The translations under genes were made by a program, and so were the position numbers. DNA of 64,000 nucleotides. Source: Marthasterias glacialis (lineage: Eukaryota > Echinodermata > Asteroidea > Forcipulatida > Asteriidae). The DNA lies in the NCBI GenBank assembly GCA_911728455.2, contig OU452221.1:10274141-10338140 (forward strand), read 5' to 3'. Shown piece by piece: positions 12,101 to 27,100 of the stretch (the first letter of the stretch is position 1; each line of letters begins with the position of its first letter). The notes beneath the pieces were generated by a model. It ran no database searches. It saw only the letters and a program-made list of their open reading frames with translations, and was not told the origin of the DNA.

Positions 12101-15100
12101 TGAGTCTGATAAAATACCTTCCAATTCTCTTCAGCAATGAACTATATACTTAATACCCGTAAAGACAAATGAGATAAGTATTCTCTTGCATGTCTTAGCG
12201 TGTTCAAGTACAAAAAATTCAATGCATGTTAAAAGGGTTTTTTTTTTCTCATTTTGATTCTGGTCTTTTAAAAAGAATTCTGTTGAACTACAATTACAGC
12301 CCTGTGGTCTTGTGGATTTTCCACCAGAATTCAAACCCTGTGAATTTAATTAGCATATTTCATGGGAAAGGTTAATTATGTTATGGATGATAAATTAACA
12401 GCCATTGTTGTGAGACCCTGGCTGTTGTGGGATGCATGGCTCATCTCTAAAATTCTCTATACTGATGCATTCTGTCCATGGATTTAGCTGATGAAATCAT
12501 TGCATCAAAGAACAAATAAATATGACTAAAGAACAAATATTTTACTAAATATGATGAATTGTGATGTGTGTATGTTTCGCAGAAAGAAAATTGTACTGGA
12601 CAAATGGGCAAGCTCACACCATCGAATCAGTTGATTTGTCAGGCAACGACCACCGTGTGATACCACTTGGGATGGACTCCCGCCCCTTCGGCATTCTCCT
12701 GAAGGGTCCTCATATCTTCTGGACGGACCATCGGAGCTCCAATAAGCTGATGCAAGTTGATAAGGCAACAGGTTTGGACGTGGTAGTGGTCGGTGACCTG
12801 GACCTTGCCAGACCAAATGGTATTTACAGCAGAAGTACTGCAAGTCCAGGTAAGTTAAATGTCTGTGATCTTCTTCATACATGTCATAAGCCATGTATTT
12901 TAGCTAAATGATTGCTGAAGGGCGTGGTTTAAACAGTTGGAAAATTCAGGCAAAGCAAGACGAAAGAATAACAAGTTTTTTATCGGTGTAACATTTTTGG
13001 CAAACCAACTATTCTCCACCCCCCCCCCTCCTTAACCAAAGAGTCCCTATAAGCCTATGTCTGATGGTGAGACACAACGATCTTCTAAGCAGGTGAGTCC
13101 CTGTTGTCAAGTCAAGGTTCCCAGTTGTCTGAGTCCGAGGAGTCCTCATCAAGTCCCTCATATGTCCCTATGGCTGTAGTTGGTGATTAATCGTATTAAA
13201 ACTGTAAATCCTCCAGACATTTCTCCAATTATGGCCATTTCCAGCCATTTCTAGCCAAGTCCCAGGGTTGCATCCAAGTCGTGGTGCTCCGAGACCGAGG
13301 GATAGTCCCAGTCAAAAAAAGGAAATTGAGACCGATCTCGTGTTCGAGACCAGCCCTGGGTCTTCCAGCACTGCTTCTAAGTTACAGTTTTATTGAGCAA
13401 CTTTATAAAAAAAAATTAATTATATATTATTTTCACAGTAAGCAATGCCTGTACAATCAACAATGGAGGATGCAGTGGTCTGTGTCTCCCAAAACCTTTT
13501 GGTCGATCATGTTTTTGTCCTGACGGTCTTCCTGCACTCGAAGATGGAGGCTGTGACACTGGTGAGTTTTATAGAAAAGGCCAAAGTACACCCTAAAATA
13601 TTACATTGAAGAGTTTTACATGGTTTGTAAATGATAACAGTAAAAATATTAAGCTGAAAGTTCAGTTTTTACCAATTTTTTTTAACGCTTTTCAAATGCT
13701 CTGACAAACTAAAAATGAGAAAACTATATCCCCAATTCCCAGTTCTTATTTTTGTTTTCAAAATCAAAATTTGTTTTTTTTAACTTTAACCATCTGATTT
13801 GATGAAATGTTCATGCTTACTTGCTTGCTTACGGCGGGTGTTATTCCTGATTCATGGTGGCCCACTACAATCTCCTGTCATGCCTCAAGATGACATGCAG
13901 AAGGCATGAGAGGAGACTGTAGTGGGTCATCATGATTCAGGACCCGCCATAAGCAAGCGAGTATAAGCCTGAACATTTCATCAAATCAGATGGTCAGGTT
14001 ATAAAAAAAATCCTCTCATAAGGATGTATGTGTATATGAACAGTGGCTTCCCGGGTCTTCTGGATCCATTGCTTTGGTGCCAAGTGGATCAGCTCTAGGA
14101 CTGGCTCGTTTTTGCTTCTTGAGCAGTGATGACCTGCAAAGCAAATCCTATGCTCTCTGGTCTTATACAAGAGTTTTGGCAAGTCCCTGTATAGCTCTCT
14201 GTTTTGATGTGCTGTTTGCAGTGAATGTTGAATGCTTCTCTAATGAACCGGGTGTAGCAGCCATCCAGTTGTTTCTCAAGTTTGGGCGTTAGTGTCCAAG
14301 CTTTACAGTCATAAAGTACTACTGATTCCATTGTAGATTTTAAGAGTCCCTTCCTCAGCCCCTTTGGCAGTGTTAGTGACTTCCATATCTTTGTCATCGT
14401 GTTGCATGCTCTCCATGCCACGGGCCTTGATGGCCTTGGATGTACTCTCCATAAGGGCTCCTAAGTAAATTCTGTTACCTCTTGTAACACTGAGCCATCC
14501 AAGGTCCAGATACTAATAACTGGTGTTTCGTGATTGAAAGCCATGTACTTTGTTTTTTTCTGAGTTAATCCTGAGACCTTCCCCACTGACATTTCAACTC
14601 TTTGTAGAAGCTCCTTGTCCTGTTGTTGTTTTCTGACAGTAGCGCTACTCGTCATCAGCGAAGTCTAGGTCTGTCACAACTGTAGGCCCAATTCTTCTGC
14701 TTCTTCTCCTATCCAGCTTGAATCCCAACTCCTCTTCCATCCTGTCCATCTATGGCAGATCTCAGTGCCAAGTCGAATTCTCTTACAAAAATGTAGGGAG
14801 CAAGTGTGTCTCCTTGAAGCACTCCAGCAACTATTTCAAAGAGGTTAGGTTTCTCCATCAGGTGTAATCACTTCAGTCATAATGCCCTTGTACATTTCAC
14901 CGATAGCGTTTGCCAGCTGGTTGGGGACACCATATGCCCTTAGGATTTTAAGCACCTCGCCTCGGTGAATGGTGTCAAAGGCCTTTTTAAAGACTATGAA
15001 GGTAATAGCAGGTAGATTCTTTGATCTGATTCCTTCCATTAGTGTGCAAAGAGCAAGTGTATGTCCCACTGTGGTCCGTCCAGTTCTGAAACTATTTTTG

Positions 15101-18100
15101 TTGCAGCATAGATGACAATTTAGTTTGTTCTTCTCCGCAACTCTTTCCCTCAACTAGTGAATTTTTAGCCACTTCATATTCCTCTAGATTAAATGGACCC
15201 TCCTTTATTTTGAGATCCTGGAATACTGCAGGATGTCTCTTCATTCTGGTCTGTGATATCTGGAGGATTTCCAAGAAGAGCTTATTTCCAGGAAGTGTGC
15301 CAATTCTCCAGCCTCTCCTTCTGTGTGTCTCCATTCAGTTGGCCTTTCCTTACCGACTTTCTTTCTGTGATGTCATTGATGATTCTCCAACTTTAACCAT
15401 GCTTGCTGTTTGTATGAGCTCTTTTCCACTACTTTGATCCTGTTGGTTAGCTCCTCCTCAGCGACTGTGTTGTAGGACTGAACACTTGATAGTGAGCTGA
15501 ATGCCTTCTGGTCAAGTAGAACTCCCCCTCCCATGACTCCTCCTACTGATGCTCATGCCTTGTTTCTGGTTGCAGTTGTTGTTATGAGTTTGCCCATCAA
15601 TGCTTTCATATCTCACTGGTTGATTTTTTTTATTTTACAGTTTTTTATTAATTCTGGATGTGAAGCCAAGGATTCTGAGAAAACGAACTTAATCACTATA
15701 CTAGCCAAAAACCCAGTGGAGGAGACAGGGAAGGAAGTTTCAGTTTTAGCTGTGGGAGGAAAACCCCTGAGATTTATTCCAGGGAAAACCCGTGCAATGG
15801 TAGGGACTGAAAACCCAATCCACATAGTTCCCCCAGCAGGATTCAAACCGAGGTCCTAGAGGTGGAAGGCGAGGAAAGATATACCACTATGTCGACCCAA
15901 CCACCCATCATCATGTATGAAATAATTGGATATTTTCTTCATTGGCTTGACTTAAAATGTCCTACATTTAATGAAAAATATTTTGTGTTGATTTTCCAAC
16001 AATAATGATTCTTAAAACATCTGCACTATTAACAGCTGTACCATCCGAAGATTCTGAAAAAGCACTTGAAATGACCAGTCGACCACACGACGTCACACTG
16101 CAAATGGGCATGGAGATTTTCCAGACGTGTAGCAGCAATCAGCCCTCGGCCAAAATTCAGTGGATGAAAGACGGGGAGCTGTTGGTGCTAGGTGAGAGAG
16201 ACTTGATAAACATCTCGACTTTATTTTACAAAGTACAAAGTGAAGTACTAGACGCTTCAAACTGATCAAAGTTAAGGAGTCTTTCCTTGATTGATACTGT
16301 AATGCATCGATGGATGTGAATTATAAATGGACCGTCGAAATTCGGTGTCAAAAGGTAGCCTGAGATCCTTGTTTAACTCATACAGTCATGCGATTCAAAC
16401 CCAGGCTCAATGGATCAGAATTTGTTCCCACGGGGCTACAATGGCTTAGATCCAATTTGAAAAGTTTGGAGGTGGTGTGTTCATAGTGAGTAAAAACAAA
16501 TTAGTCTGTATACATAAGCCCTTCGTACATAAGTTTTGGTCCAGTGCACCAATCAAGAGCATGACATACAGTAACTTTCTTTCATTTGCAGTTGAAAAAA
16601 CATGACTCTAAAAGTTTCGCTCTCATCTTGTTGCTATATTTTAAAGTTTCATTAGCCATGGTATTTTCTTGGGAATGATTGTATTGGCCATCCAGGTTTA
16701 AAATGTGTGTGAGTACTATAAACCATGTAACCTTGTTTACAAAAAGAGTGACCTTGTACATTCCAGGGCCTTTCTGGCAGGCAAGATACTGCACTGGTCA
16801 TATGGAAAATGTTACACTTTGTGTCATACTTTTCACTTACAATTTAAGAGTTATAAAAGTAACAGCTGAACAAGTTTTGAGATGCGCCCCCGTAAACAAA
16901 AGTTGTTGAAAATCAGACAAATCGCCACAAAATGTAAGATCTTACGTTTCCTTCCATTGGGCTCTGTGGCTCTTTTGCAAGCATGTGACATCACAGGTTA
17001 CTTGGTCTATAGTGTCATTCGAACTGAAGACTTAAAACTAAATGGATCTGGATTTGGGTGTATTGGCAGATTGAGGACGCTCTCGTTTTAGCTCAACTTT
17101 GTGTACAAAATCAATGGGTACGCCTCTAAAACAAATTAAGGCTAGACGACAGATATGCCACTTTGTAATTTCAAAAAAGAGGAAATGGCCAAGTACACTT
17201 AACTTGGTATGGTACAGTTTTACAGTTTTATACAGCACTGCTCATCAAGAAAAAAGAGGAAATCAGCTAGATCAGCTGAAAACTTTAGGCATATGGGAGA
17301 CTTTTGAGACATTAGCGGGCGCCCCAGTAACCGGTCCTTTTCTGTTGCTCTCATAATAGAAAAGGACCGGCTCCTGGGGCGCCCGCTAACGTCTCAAAAG
17401 TCTCCCATTGTTTATCAATGGTAGAACAAAGAGAATTCCTTAACAGACCGATCCTATAAGCCCCGACCACTTTGCATGTACGCCATATGCACTAACATGT
17501 TCGTCAGACTTTTGTCGGGGCAACAAGGGCAAGGGCAAGGCGGGGCTTAATGGATCGGTCTATTTACCGGGTCAACAAACATATCCTCCCATATCTTAAC
17601 CCCTCTTAACCCCCTATCTTTACCCAGTTCTGACCTAGGAATAGTCGAGTGATGTGAGTCGATTTGTTTTTCTCCAGGACAATCTGGAAAAATGTATGTT
17701 TTTCCCGATGGTGGTTTGCGCATCCTTGAAGTTGATGAAACCCACGGAGGGATTTATACTTGCATTGCGACTGCAGTCGACGGCAAGGTCGTGCAAGCAC
17801 ATGCAGAATTACGTAAGTTTCTAAACTATGAGAAAACATTTGAGGCAAAATGTACAGATTTCAATCTTGAAACTGATCTTATACTTCTCTCTGGAACTAT
17901 TATAAATACTTGATATGAATATAATGTCATTGATTTGAAGACAAATTGTCACTTCAATGAAAAAAGTGAAATCACAGTGAAGGTGCAGTACAGTACATAG
18001 CCTTGATTTCAAGGCTGTGCGATAGCTTTGCTTACTGAACATAACCCCATCAGCTGCCCAATTGCCATGCAACCCAAACCTCCAAAAAGACTTGAAAAAT

Positions 18101-21100
18101 AGCGCACCATCTCTCAACCATGCACCATGCAGTGCTAGCTGCAAGAGTCCCCACAACACACATATCCCTTATACCGCGCCAACACAGTCCTATTACGATC
18201 TTGTAAAACCTGTGTCTTATGGTGTTTCATTGCTTTTCTTTGGAAATTCGTGAAAAGTTGGGGAAAGGGTGGGGGGGTGAGTGGATATGCAAAGTGTTCT
18301 TTCATGAATAATACTTCATTCTTTAATAGCCAATCACAGGGTGCTGATTATTGGCTAGGTTGGACTTTCAACTGTACTGCATATACACAATGCATTTTTG
18401 TCGTATGCATTAGAGTAATCTTACATTTTCATATTTTTTAAACAAGACTGCTTCAGATGGCCAATCAAGATCCTTTTATTACAAGCATCATGCTCATTAC
18501 CGTAACCGCAAGATCCGGAAAAATACAAGATCATCAAGGCTGTGAGCCTACGGCTCATGTGCTAGGACTGTGGCACAACCTGTGCGTGGGTGCTAACGGT
18601 GTGTGTGAGGGCTCACGGAGCCTGCGCTGCGAGTCTGTCAGGCGACTGGGGTCTGTCGGGCTGTTGGTGTTCCATTGCATTCAGACATCTGGGGTTATGT
18701 TTAGTTAGCAAAAGCTATCGTACAGCCTTGAAATCAAGGCTATACAGTACTGTGTATTGTTGATGGTAATTGTTGTAAAGATAATTATACTGTGCCTGTC
18801 AACACTGTTTTCCCTTTTTGACCTTCATACCGGGTACCACAGAATTTGATCCAGATGATGTATTCCTACTAAAACCCGACGCAGCTGTGATTCAAGAGGG
18901 CGATGATTATATACTCGTTTGCTCTGCAAGAGAAGCTTCTTATGTTATCCACTGGGAAAAGGACGGTGAGCCGGTGCGATTCTCAGACATGATCCACATC
19001 ACTTCGGGTGCCAACTTATTCATTCGAAAGGCGATTGTCACAGACTCTGGGACATATACTTGTTACGCTGAAACACTCGGTACTGGGGTGCGTGTTGCCG
19101 AGGTAACAGCTGAGGTTATGGTACAATCACAAGAAATTGTAGAAGAAGGTAAGTCAATCTCTAACGCACCTTCCCTTTGTCTATGTAGTGTTCTTTCAAT
19201 GTGAACGTGCAGAGGACCGTAAAGACCTCACCATTGCCCAGTGAGAAGCTCTGCACTACAGGCTCCACCCAACTCTGACCGTTGTCATTATTGAACACAT
19301 AAAACCTCATGTTACACAAAAGAGCTCATTCGAGAGAGGCATGTGCCCAGAAAATCCTGTTGTGCCTGTTAGTACATGAACTGGACATAGTTTGACCCCA
19401 AGCAATTTGCACCCGTTAAATTGAGCGCGCATATGAATGGCATTTGACTGGAGGTTTCGTTGCGTCGCTCTTTACGTCATCCTATTTGCATGGTAGATAC
19501 AAAGTGGCAATGTTCCCTCCTCCTCTTACATGATTTACTACAAGGACCATGAATGTAGTACCATGCAAATATCGGATGCCTTTCTTCCCTAGATATTTGT
19601 GCCCATGCTGCTTTGCAAGATGGTCCATTTTGAATTCAGTTTGAATGTTTAGCCTCAAGAAACAGTCTAGGTTTTATATGACGATCTGAAATGCTCATTG
19701 TATGACAAGGTGTGCAATTGTTTAGATAATCAGGGTTGTGGCAAGCTCAGATTCCAAAAAGAAAGAAATTGTTTTGAAGCGCACTGCACAAAATATTTGA
19801 GGTTCGAGCGTGATAATATTCAGGTCTGCTGTTCACATCGAAATGAGATTTATCAAAATGTCATTACGGCTACAATTACATAAAAAGTCAAAGGAATGAA
19901 CAGCAATTAAGGCTTACACTTTGAAATGTTTTACTAAGATTACATGAAATTTTAAAGGAATGAACAGCAAGGCTTACCCCTTGTAATTTTGACTAAATTT
20001 ACATAGAAAAGGTAAATGAACAAACAGCAAAGCTACCCCTTGTGAATTTGGCTAAAATTACATGAAACTTCAAAAGAAACAAACAGCAAGACTTACCCTT
20101 AGCAATTTTGGCTAAAATTACATGAAATATCTAAGGAATGATATTCAGTTTGTCTTTGAACATTAATGAACTTTAGAATTTTTTTTTAAAGTTTTTTATA
20201 AAGGAATGAACAGCAAGGCTGTAATTTTGGCTCAACTTACACAAAACTTCAAAAAGGAAAAACAGAAAGGTTTATCCTTTGCAGTTTTGGCTAAAATTAC
20301 ATGTAAAGTCAAAGGAATAAACAGCAAGGCTTTCCCCTTGCAGTTCTGGCTACAAATACATGAAACTTTGAAGGAATGAACAGCAATGCTTACCCCTTTT
20401 AAATGTGGGCGAAAATTACAAGAAACTTAAAAGAAACGAACAGCAAGGCTTGCAATTTGCCAAAAATATACATGAAACAAGAGGAATGAAAAGAAAGGTT
20501 TACCATTGTAAGTTTGGCTAAAATTCAATGGAATGGAGAATGAGGTTAACTTCCTCACATTCTCACTATAATTTCATGAAGTTACGAAGGAATGAACAGC
20601 AAGGCTCACCCCTTCCAATTTTGGCTAAAATTACATGAAATGTCAAAGGAACAAACAGCAATGCTCACCCCTTGCAATGTTGGCTAAAATTACATGAAAC
20701 TTCAAAAGGAACAAACAGCAAGGCTCACCCCTTGCAATGTTGGCTAAAATTACATGAAACTTCAAAAGGAACAAACAGCAAGGCTCATTCCTTGCAATTT
20801 TGGCTAAAACTACATGAAATTTCAAAGGAACAAACAGCAAGGCTCACCCCTTGCAATGTTGGCTAAAATTACATGAAATGTCAAAGAAACAAACAGCAAG
20901 GCTTACCCCTTGCAATGGTGGCTAAAATTACATGAAACTTCAAAAGGAACAAAAAGCAAGGCTCACCCCTTGCAATTTTGGCTTAAATTACATGAAACTT
21001 CAAAGAAACAAACAGCAAGGCTCACCCCTTGCAATGTTGGCTAAAATTACATGAAATGTCAAAGAAACAAACAGCAAGGCTCACCCCTTGCAATTTTGGC

Positions 21101-24100
21101 TAAAATTACATGAAACTTCAAAAGGAACAAACAGCAAGGCTCACCCCTTACAATGTTGGCTAAAATTACATGAAACTTCAAAAGGAACAAACAGCAAGGC
21201 TCACCCCTTGCAATTTTGGCTAAAATTACATGAAACTTCAAAAGGAACAAACAGCAAGGCTCACCCCTTGCAATTTTGGCTAAAATTACATGAAACTTCA
21301 AAGAAACAAACAGCAAGGCTCACCCCTTGCAATGTTGGCTAAAATTACATGAAATGTCAAAGAAACAAACAGCAAGGCTCACCCCTTGCAATGTTGGCTA
21401 AAATTACATGAAACTTCAAAAGGAACAAACAGCAAGGCTCACCCCTTGCAATTTTGGCTAAAATTACATGAAATGTCAAAGGAACAAACCACAAGGCTCA
21501 CCCCTTGCAATGTTGGCTAAAATTACATGAAATGTCAAAGAAACAAACAGCAAGGCTCACCCCTTGCAATTTTGGCTAAAATTACATGAAATGTCAAAAG
21601 GAACAAACAGCAAGGCTTACCAGCTTGCAATTTTGGCTAAAATTACATGAAACTTCAAAAGGAACAAACAGCAAGGCTCACCCCTTACAATTTTGGCTAA
21701 AATTACATGAAATGTCAAAGAAACAAACAGCAAGGCTCACCCCTTGCAATTTTGGCTAAAATTACATGAAACTTCAAAAGGAACAAACAGCAAGGCTCAC
21801 CCCTTGCAATTTTGGCTAAAATTACATGAAATGTCAAAGGAACAAACCACAAGGCTCACCTCTTGCAATGTTGGCTAAAATTACATGAAACTTCAAAAGG
21901 AACAAACAGCAAGGCTCACCCCTTGCAATTTTGGCTAAAATTACATGAAATGTCAAAGAAACAAACAGCAAGGCTCACCCCTTGCAATTTTGGCTAAAAT
22001 TACATGAAACTTCAAAAGGAACAAACAGCAAGGCTCATTCCTTGCAATTTTGGCTAAAACTACATGAAATTTCAAAGGAACAAACAGCAAGGCTCACCCC
22101 TTGCAATGTTGGCTAAAATTACATGAAATGTCAAAGAAACAAACAGCAAGGCTTACCCCTTGCAATGGTGGCTAAAATTACATGAAACTTCAAAAGGAAC
22201 AAAAAGCAAGGCTCACCCCTTGCAATTTTGGCTTAAATTACATGAAACTTCAAAGAAACAAACAGCAAGGCTCACCCCTTGCAATGTTGGCTAAAATTAC
22301 ATGAAATGTCAAAGAAACAAACAGCAAGGCTCACCCCTTGCAATTTTGGCTAAAATTACATGAAACTTCAAAAGGAACAAACAGCAAGGCTCACCCCTTA
22401 CAATGTTGGCTAAAATTACATGAAACTTCAAAAGGAACAAACAGCAAGGCTCACCCCTTGCAATTTTGGCTAAAATTACATGAAACTTCAAAAGGAACAA
22501 ACAGCAAGGCTCACCCCTTGCAATTTTGGCTAAAATTACATGAAACTTCAAAGAAACAAACAGCAAGGCTCACCCCTTGCAATGTTGGCTAAAATTACAT
22601 GAAATGTCAAAGAAACAAACAGCAAGGCTCACCCCTTGCAATGTTGGCTAAAATTACATGAAACTTCAAAAGGAACAAACAGCAAGGCTCACCCCTTGCA
22701 ATTTTGGCTAAAATTACATGAAATGTCAAAGGAACAAACCACAAGGCTCACCCCTTGCAATGTTGGCTAAAATTACATGAAATGTCAAAGAAACAAACAG
22801 CAAGGCTCACCCCTTGCAATTTTGGCTAAAATTACATGAAATGTCAAAAGGAACAAACAGCAAGGCTTACCAGCTTGCAATTTTGGCTAAAATTACATGA
22901 AACTTCAAAAGGAACAAACAGCAAGGCTCACCCCTTACAATTTTGGCTAAAATTACATGAAATGTCAAAGAAACAAACAGCAAGGCTCACCCCTTGCAAT
23001 TTTGGCTAAAATTACATGAAACTTCAAAAGGAACAAACAGCAAGGCTCACCCCTTGCAATTTTGGCTAAAATTACATGAAATGTCAAAGGAACAAACCAC
23101 AAGGCTCACCTCTTGCAATGTTGGCTAAAATTACATGAAACTTCAAAAGGAACAAACAGCAAGGCTCACCCCTTGCAATTTTGGCTAAAATTACATGAAA
23201 TGTCAAAGAAACAAACAGCAAGGCTCACCCCTTGCAATTTTGGCTAAAATTACATGAAACTTCAAAAGGAACAAACAGCAAGGCTCACCCCTTACAATTT
23301 TGGCTAAAATTACATCAAATGTCAAAGGAACAAACCACAAGGCTCACCCCTTGCAATTTTGGCTAAAATTACATGAAACTTCAAAAGGAACAAACAGCAA
23401 GGCTCACCCCTTGCAATTTTGGCTAAAATTACATGAAATGTCAAAGAAACAAACAGCAAGGCTCACCCCTTGCAATTTTGGCTAAAATTACATGAAATGT
23501 CAAAAGGAACAAACAGCAAGGCTTACCAGCTTGCAATTTTGGCTAAAATTACATGAAACTTCAAAAGAAACAAACAGCAAGGCTCACCCCTTGCAATTTT
23601 GGCTAAAATTACATGAAATTTCAAAGGAACAAACAGCAAGGCTCACCCCTTGCAATGTTGGCTAAAATTACATGAAATGTCAAAGAAACAAACAGCAAGG
23701 CTCACCCCTTACAATTTTGGCTAAAATTACATGAAATGTCAAAGGAACAAACCACAAGGCTCACCCCTTGCAATGTTGGCTAAAATTACATGAAATGTCA
23801 AAGAAACAAACAGCAAGGCTCACCCCTTGCAATTTTGGCTAAAATTACATGAAATGTCAAAAGGAACAAACAGCAAGGCTTACCAGCTTGCAATTTTTGC
23901 TAAAATTACATGAAACTTCAAAAGGAACAAACAGCCAGGCTCACCCCTTACAATTTTGGCTAAAATTACATGAAATGTCAAAGAAAAAAACAGCAAGGCT
24001 CACCCCTTGCAATTTTGGCTAAAATTACATGAAACTTCAAAAGGAACAAACAGCAAGGCTCACCCCTTACAATTTTGGCTAAAATTACATGAAATGTCAA

Positions 24101-27100
24101 AGGAACAAACCACAAGGCTCACCCCTTGCAATGTTGGCTAAAATTACATGAAACTTCAAAAGGAACAAACAACAAGGCTCACCCCTTGCAATTTTGGCTA
24201 AAATTACATGAAATGTCAAAGAAACAAACAGCAAGGCTCACCCCTTGCAATTTTGGCTAAAATGAAATGTCAAAAGGAACAAACAGCAAGGCTCACCCCT
24301 TGCAATGTTGGCTAAAATTACATGAAACTTCAAAAGGAACAAACAGCAAGGCTCACCCCTTACAATTTTGGCTAAAATTACATGAAATGTCAAAGAAACA
24401 AACAGCAAGGCTCACCCCTTGCAGTTCTGGCTAAAATTACATGAAACTTCAAAAGGAACAAACAGCAAGGCTCACCCCTTTGCAATTTTGGCTAAAATTA
24501 CATGAAATGTCAAAGGAACAAACCACAAGGCTCACCCCTTGCAATGTTGGCTAAAATTACATGAAACTTCAAAAGGAACAAAAAGCAAGGCTCATTCCTT
24601 GCAATTTTGGCTAAAACTACATGAAATTTCAAAGGAACAAACAGCAAGGCTCACCCCTTGCAATTTTGGCTAAAATTACATGAAACTTCAAAAGGAACAA
24701 ACAGCAAGGCTTACCAGCTTGCAATGGTGGCTAAAATTACATGAAACTTCAAAAGGAACAAACAGCAAGGCTCACCCCTTGCAATTTTGGCTAAAATTAC
24801 ATGAAATGTCAAAGGAACAAACCACAAGGCTCACCCCTTGCAATGTTGGCTAAAATTACATGAAACTTCAAAAGGAACAAACAGCAAGGCTCACCCCTTG
24901 CAATTTTGGCTAAAATTACATGAAATGTCAAAGGAACAAACCACAAGGCTCACCCCTTGCAATGTTGGCTAAAATTACATGAAACTTCAAAAGGAACAAA
25001 CAGCAAGGCTCACCCCTTGCAATTTTGGCTAAAATTACATGAAATGTCAAAGAAACAAACAGCAAGGCTCACCCCTTGCAATTTTGGCTAAAATTACATG
25101 AAACTCCAAAAGGAACAAACAGCAAGGCTCACCCTTTACAATTTTGGCTAAAATTACATGAAATGTCAAAGGAACAAACCACAAGGCTCACCCCTTGCAA
25201 TGTTGGCTAAAATTACATGAAATGTCAAAGAAACAAACAGCAAGGCTCACCCCTTGCAATTTTGGCTAAAATTACATGAAACTTCAAAAGGAACAAACAG
25301 CAAGGCTCACCCCTTGCAATGTTGGCTAAAATTACATGAAACTTCAAAAGGAACAAACAGCAAGGCTCATTCCTTGTAATTTTGGCTAAAACTACATGAA
25401 ATGTCAAAGGAACAAACAGCAAGGCTCACCCCTTGCAATGTTGGCTAAAATTACATGAAATGTCAAAGAAACAAACAGCAAGGCTTACCCCTTGCAATGG
25501 TGGCTAAAATTACATGAAACTTCAAAAGGAACAAACAGCAAGGCTCACCCCTTGCAATTTTGGCTAAAATTACATGAAACTTCAAAGAAACAAACAGCAA
25601 GGCTCACCCCTTGCAATGTTGGCTAAAATTACATGAAATGTCAAAGAAACAAACAGCAAGGCTCACCCCTTGCAATTTTGGCTAAAATTACATGAAACTT
25701 CAAAAGGAACAAACAGCAAGGCTCACCCCTTACAATGTTGGCTAAAATTACATGAAACTTCAAAAGGAACAAACAGCAAGGCTCACCCCTTGCAATTTTG
25801 GCTAAAATTACATGAAACTTCAAAAGGAACAAACAGCAAGGCTCACCCCTTGCAATTTTGGCTAAAATTACATGAAACTTCAAAGAAACAAACAGCAAGG
25901 CTCACCCCTTGCAATGTTGGCTAAAATTACATGAAATGTCAAAGAAACAAACAGCAAGGCTCACCCCTTGCAATTTTGGCTAAAATTACATGAAACTTCA
26001 AAAGGAACAAACAGCAAGGCTCACACCTTACAATGTTGGCTAAAATTACATGAAACTTCAAAAGGAACAAACAGCAAGGCTGACCCCTTGCAATTTTGGC
26101 TAAAATTACATGAAATGTCAAAGGAACAAACCACAAGGCTCACCCCTTGCAATGTTGGGTAAAATTACATGAAATGTCAAAGAAACAAACAGCAAGGCTC
26201 ACCCCTTGCAATTTTGGCTAAAATTACATGAAATGTCAAACGGAACAAACAGCAAGGTTTCCAGCTTGCAATTTTGGCTAAAATTACGTGAAACTTCAAA
26301 AGGAACAAACAGCAAGGCTCACCCCTTACAATGTTGGCTAAAATTACATGAAATGTCAAAGAAACAAACAGCAAGGCTTACCCCTTGCAATGGTGGCTAA
26401 AATTACATGAAACTTCAAAAGGAACAAACAGCAAGGCTCACCCCTTGCAATTTTGGCTAAAATTACATGAAACTTCAAAGAAACAAACAGCAAGGCTCAC
26501 CCCTTGCAATGTTGGCTAAAATTACATGAAATGTCAAAGAAACAATCAGCAAGGCTCACCACTCACCCCTTGCAATTTTGGCTAAAATTACATGAAACTT
26601 CAAAAGGAACAAACAGCAAGGCTCACCCCTTACAATGTTGGCTAAAATTACATGAAACTTCAAAAGGAACAAACAGCAAGGCTCACCCCTTGCAATTTTG
26701 GCTAAAATTACATGAAACTTCAAAAGGAACAAACAGCAAGGCTCACCCCTTGCAATTTTGGCTAAAATTACATGAAAAATCAAAAGGAACAAACAGCAAG
26801 GCTCACCCCTTGCAATTTTGGCTAAAATTACATGAAATGTCAAAGGAACAAACCACAAGGCTCACCCCTTGCAATGTTGGCTAAAATTACATGAAACTTC
26901 AAAAGGAACAAACAGCAAGGCTCACCCCTTACAATTTTGGCTAAAATTACATGAAATGTCAAAGGAACAAACCACAAGGCTCACCCCTTGCAATTTTGGC
27001 TAAAATTACATGAAACTTCAAAAGGAACAAACAGCAAGGCTCACCCCTTGCAATTTTGGCTAAAATTACATGAAATGTCAAAAGGAACAAACAGCAAGGC

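Noticed and set aside
15533..15859. 108-codon plus-strand frame
   Set aside because: It overlaps the LINE 5' side and a SINE-like repeat containing a B-box-like word; the sequence looks like repeat, not protein.
15680..15900. A functional tRNA gene
   Set aside because: Only a B-box-like word is present; A box, anticodon arm and acceptor stem could not be built.
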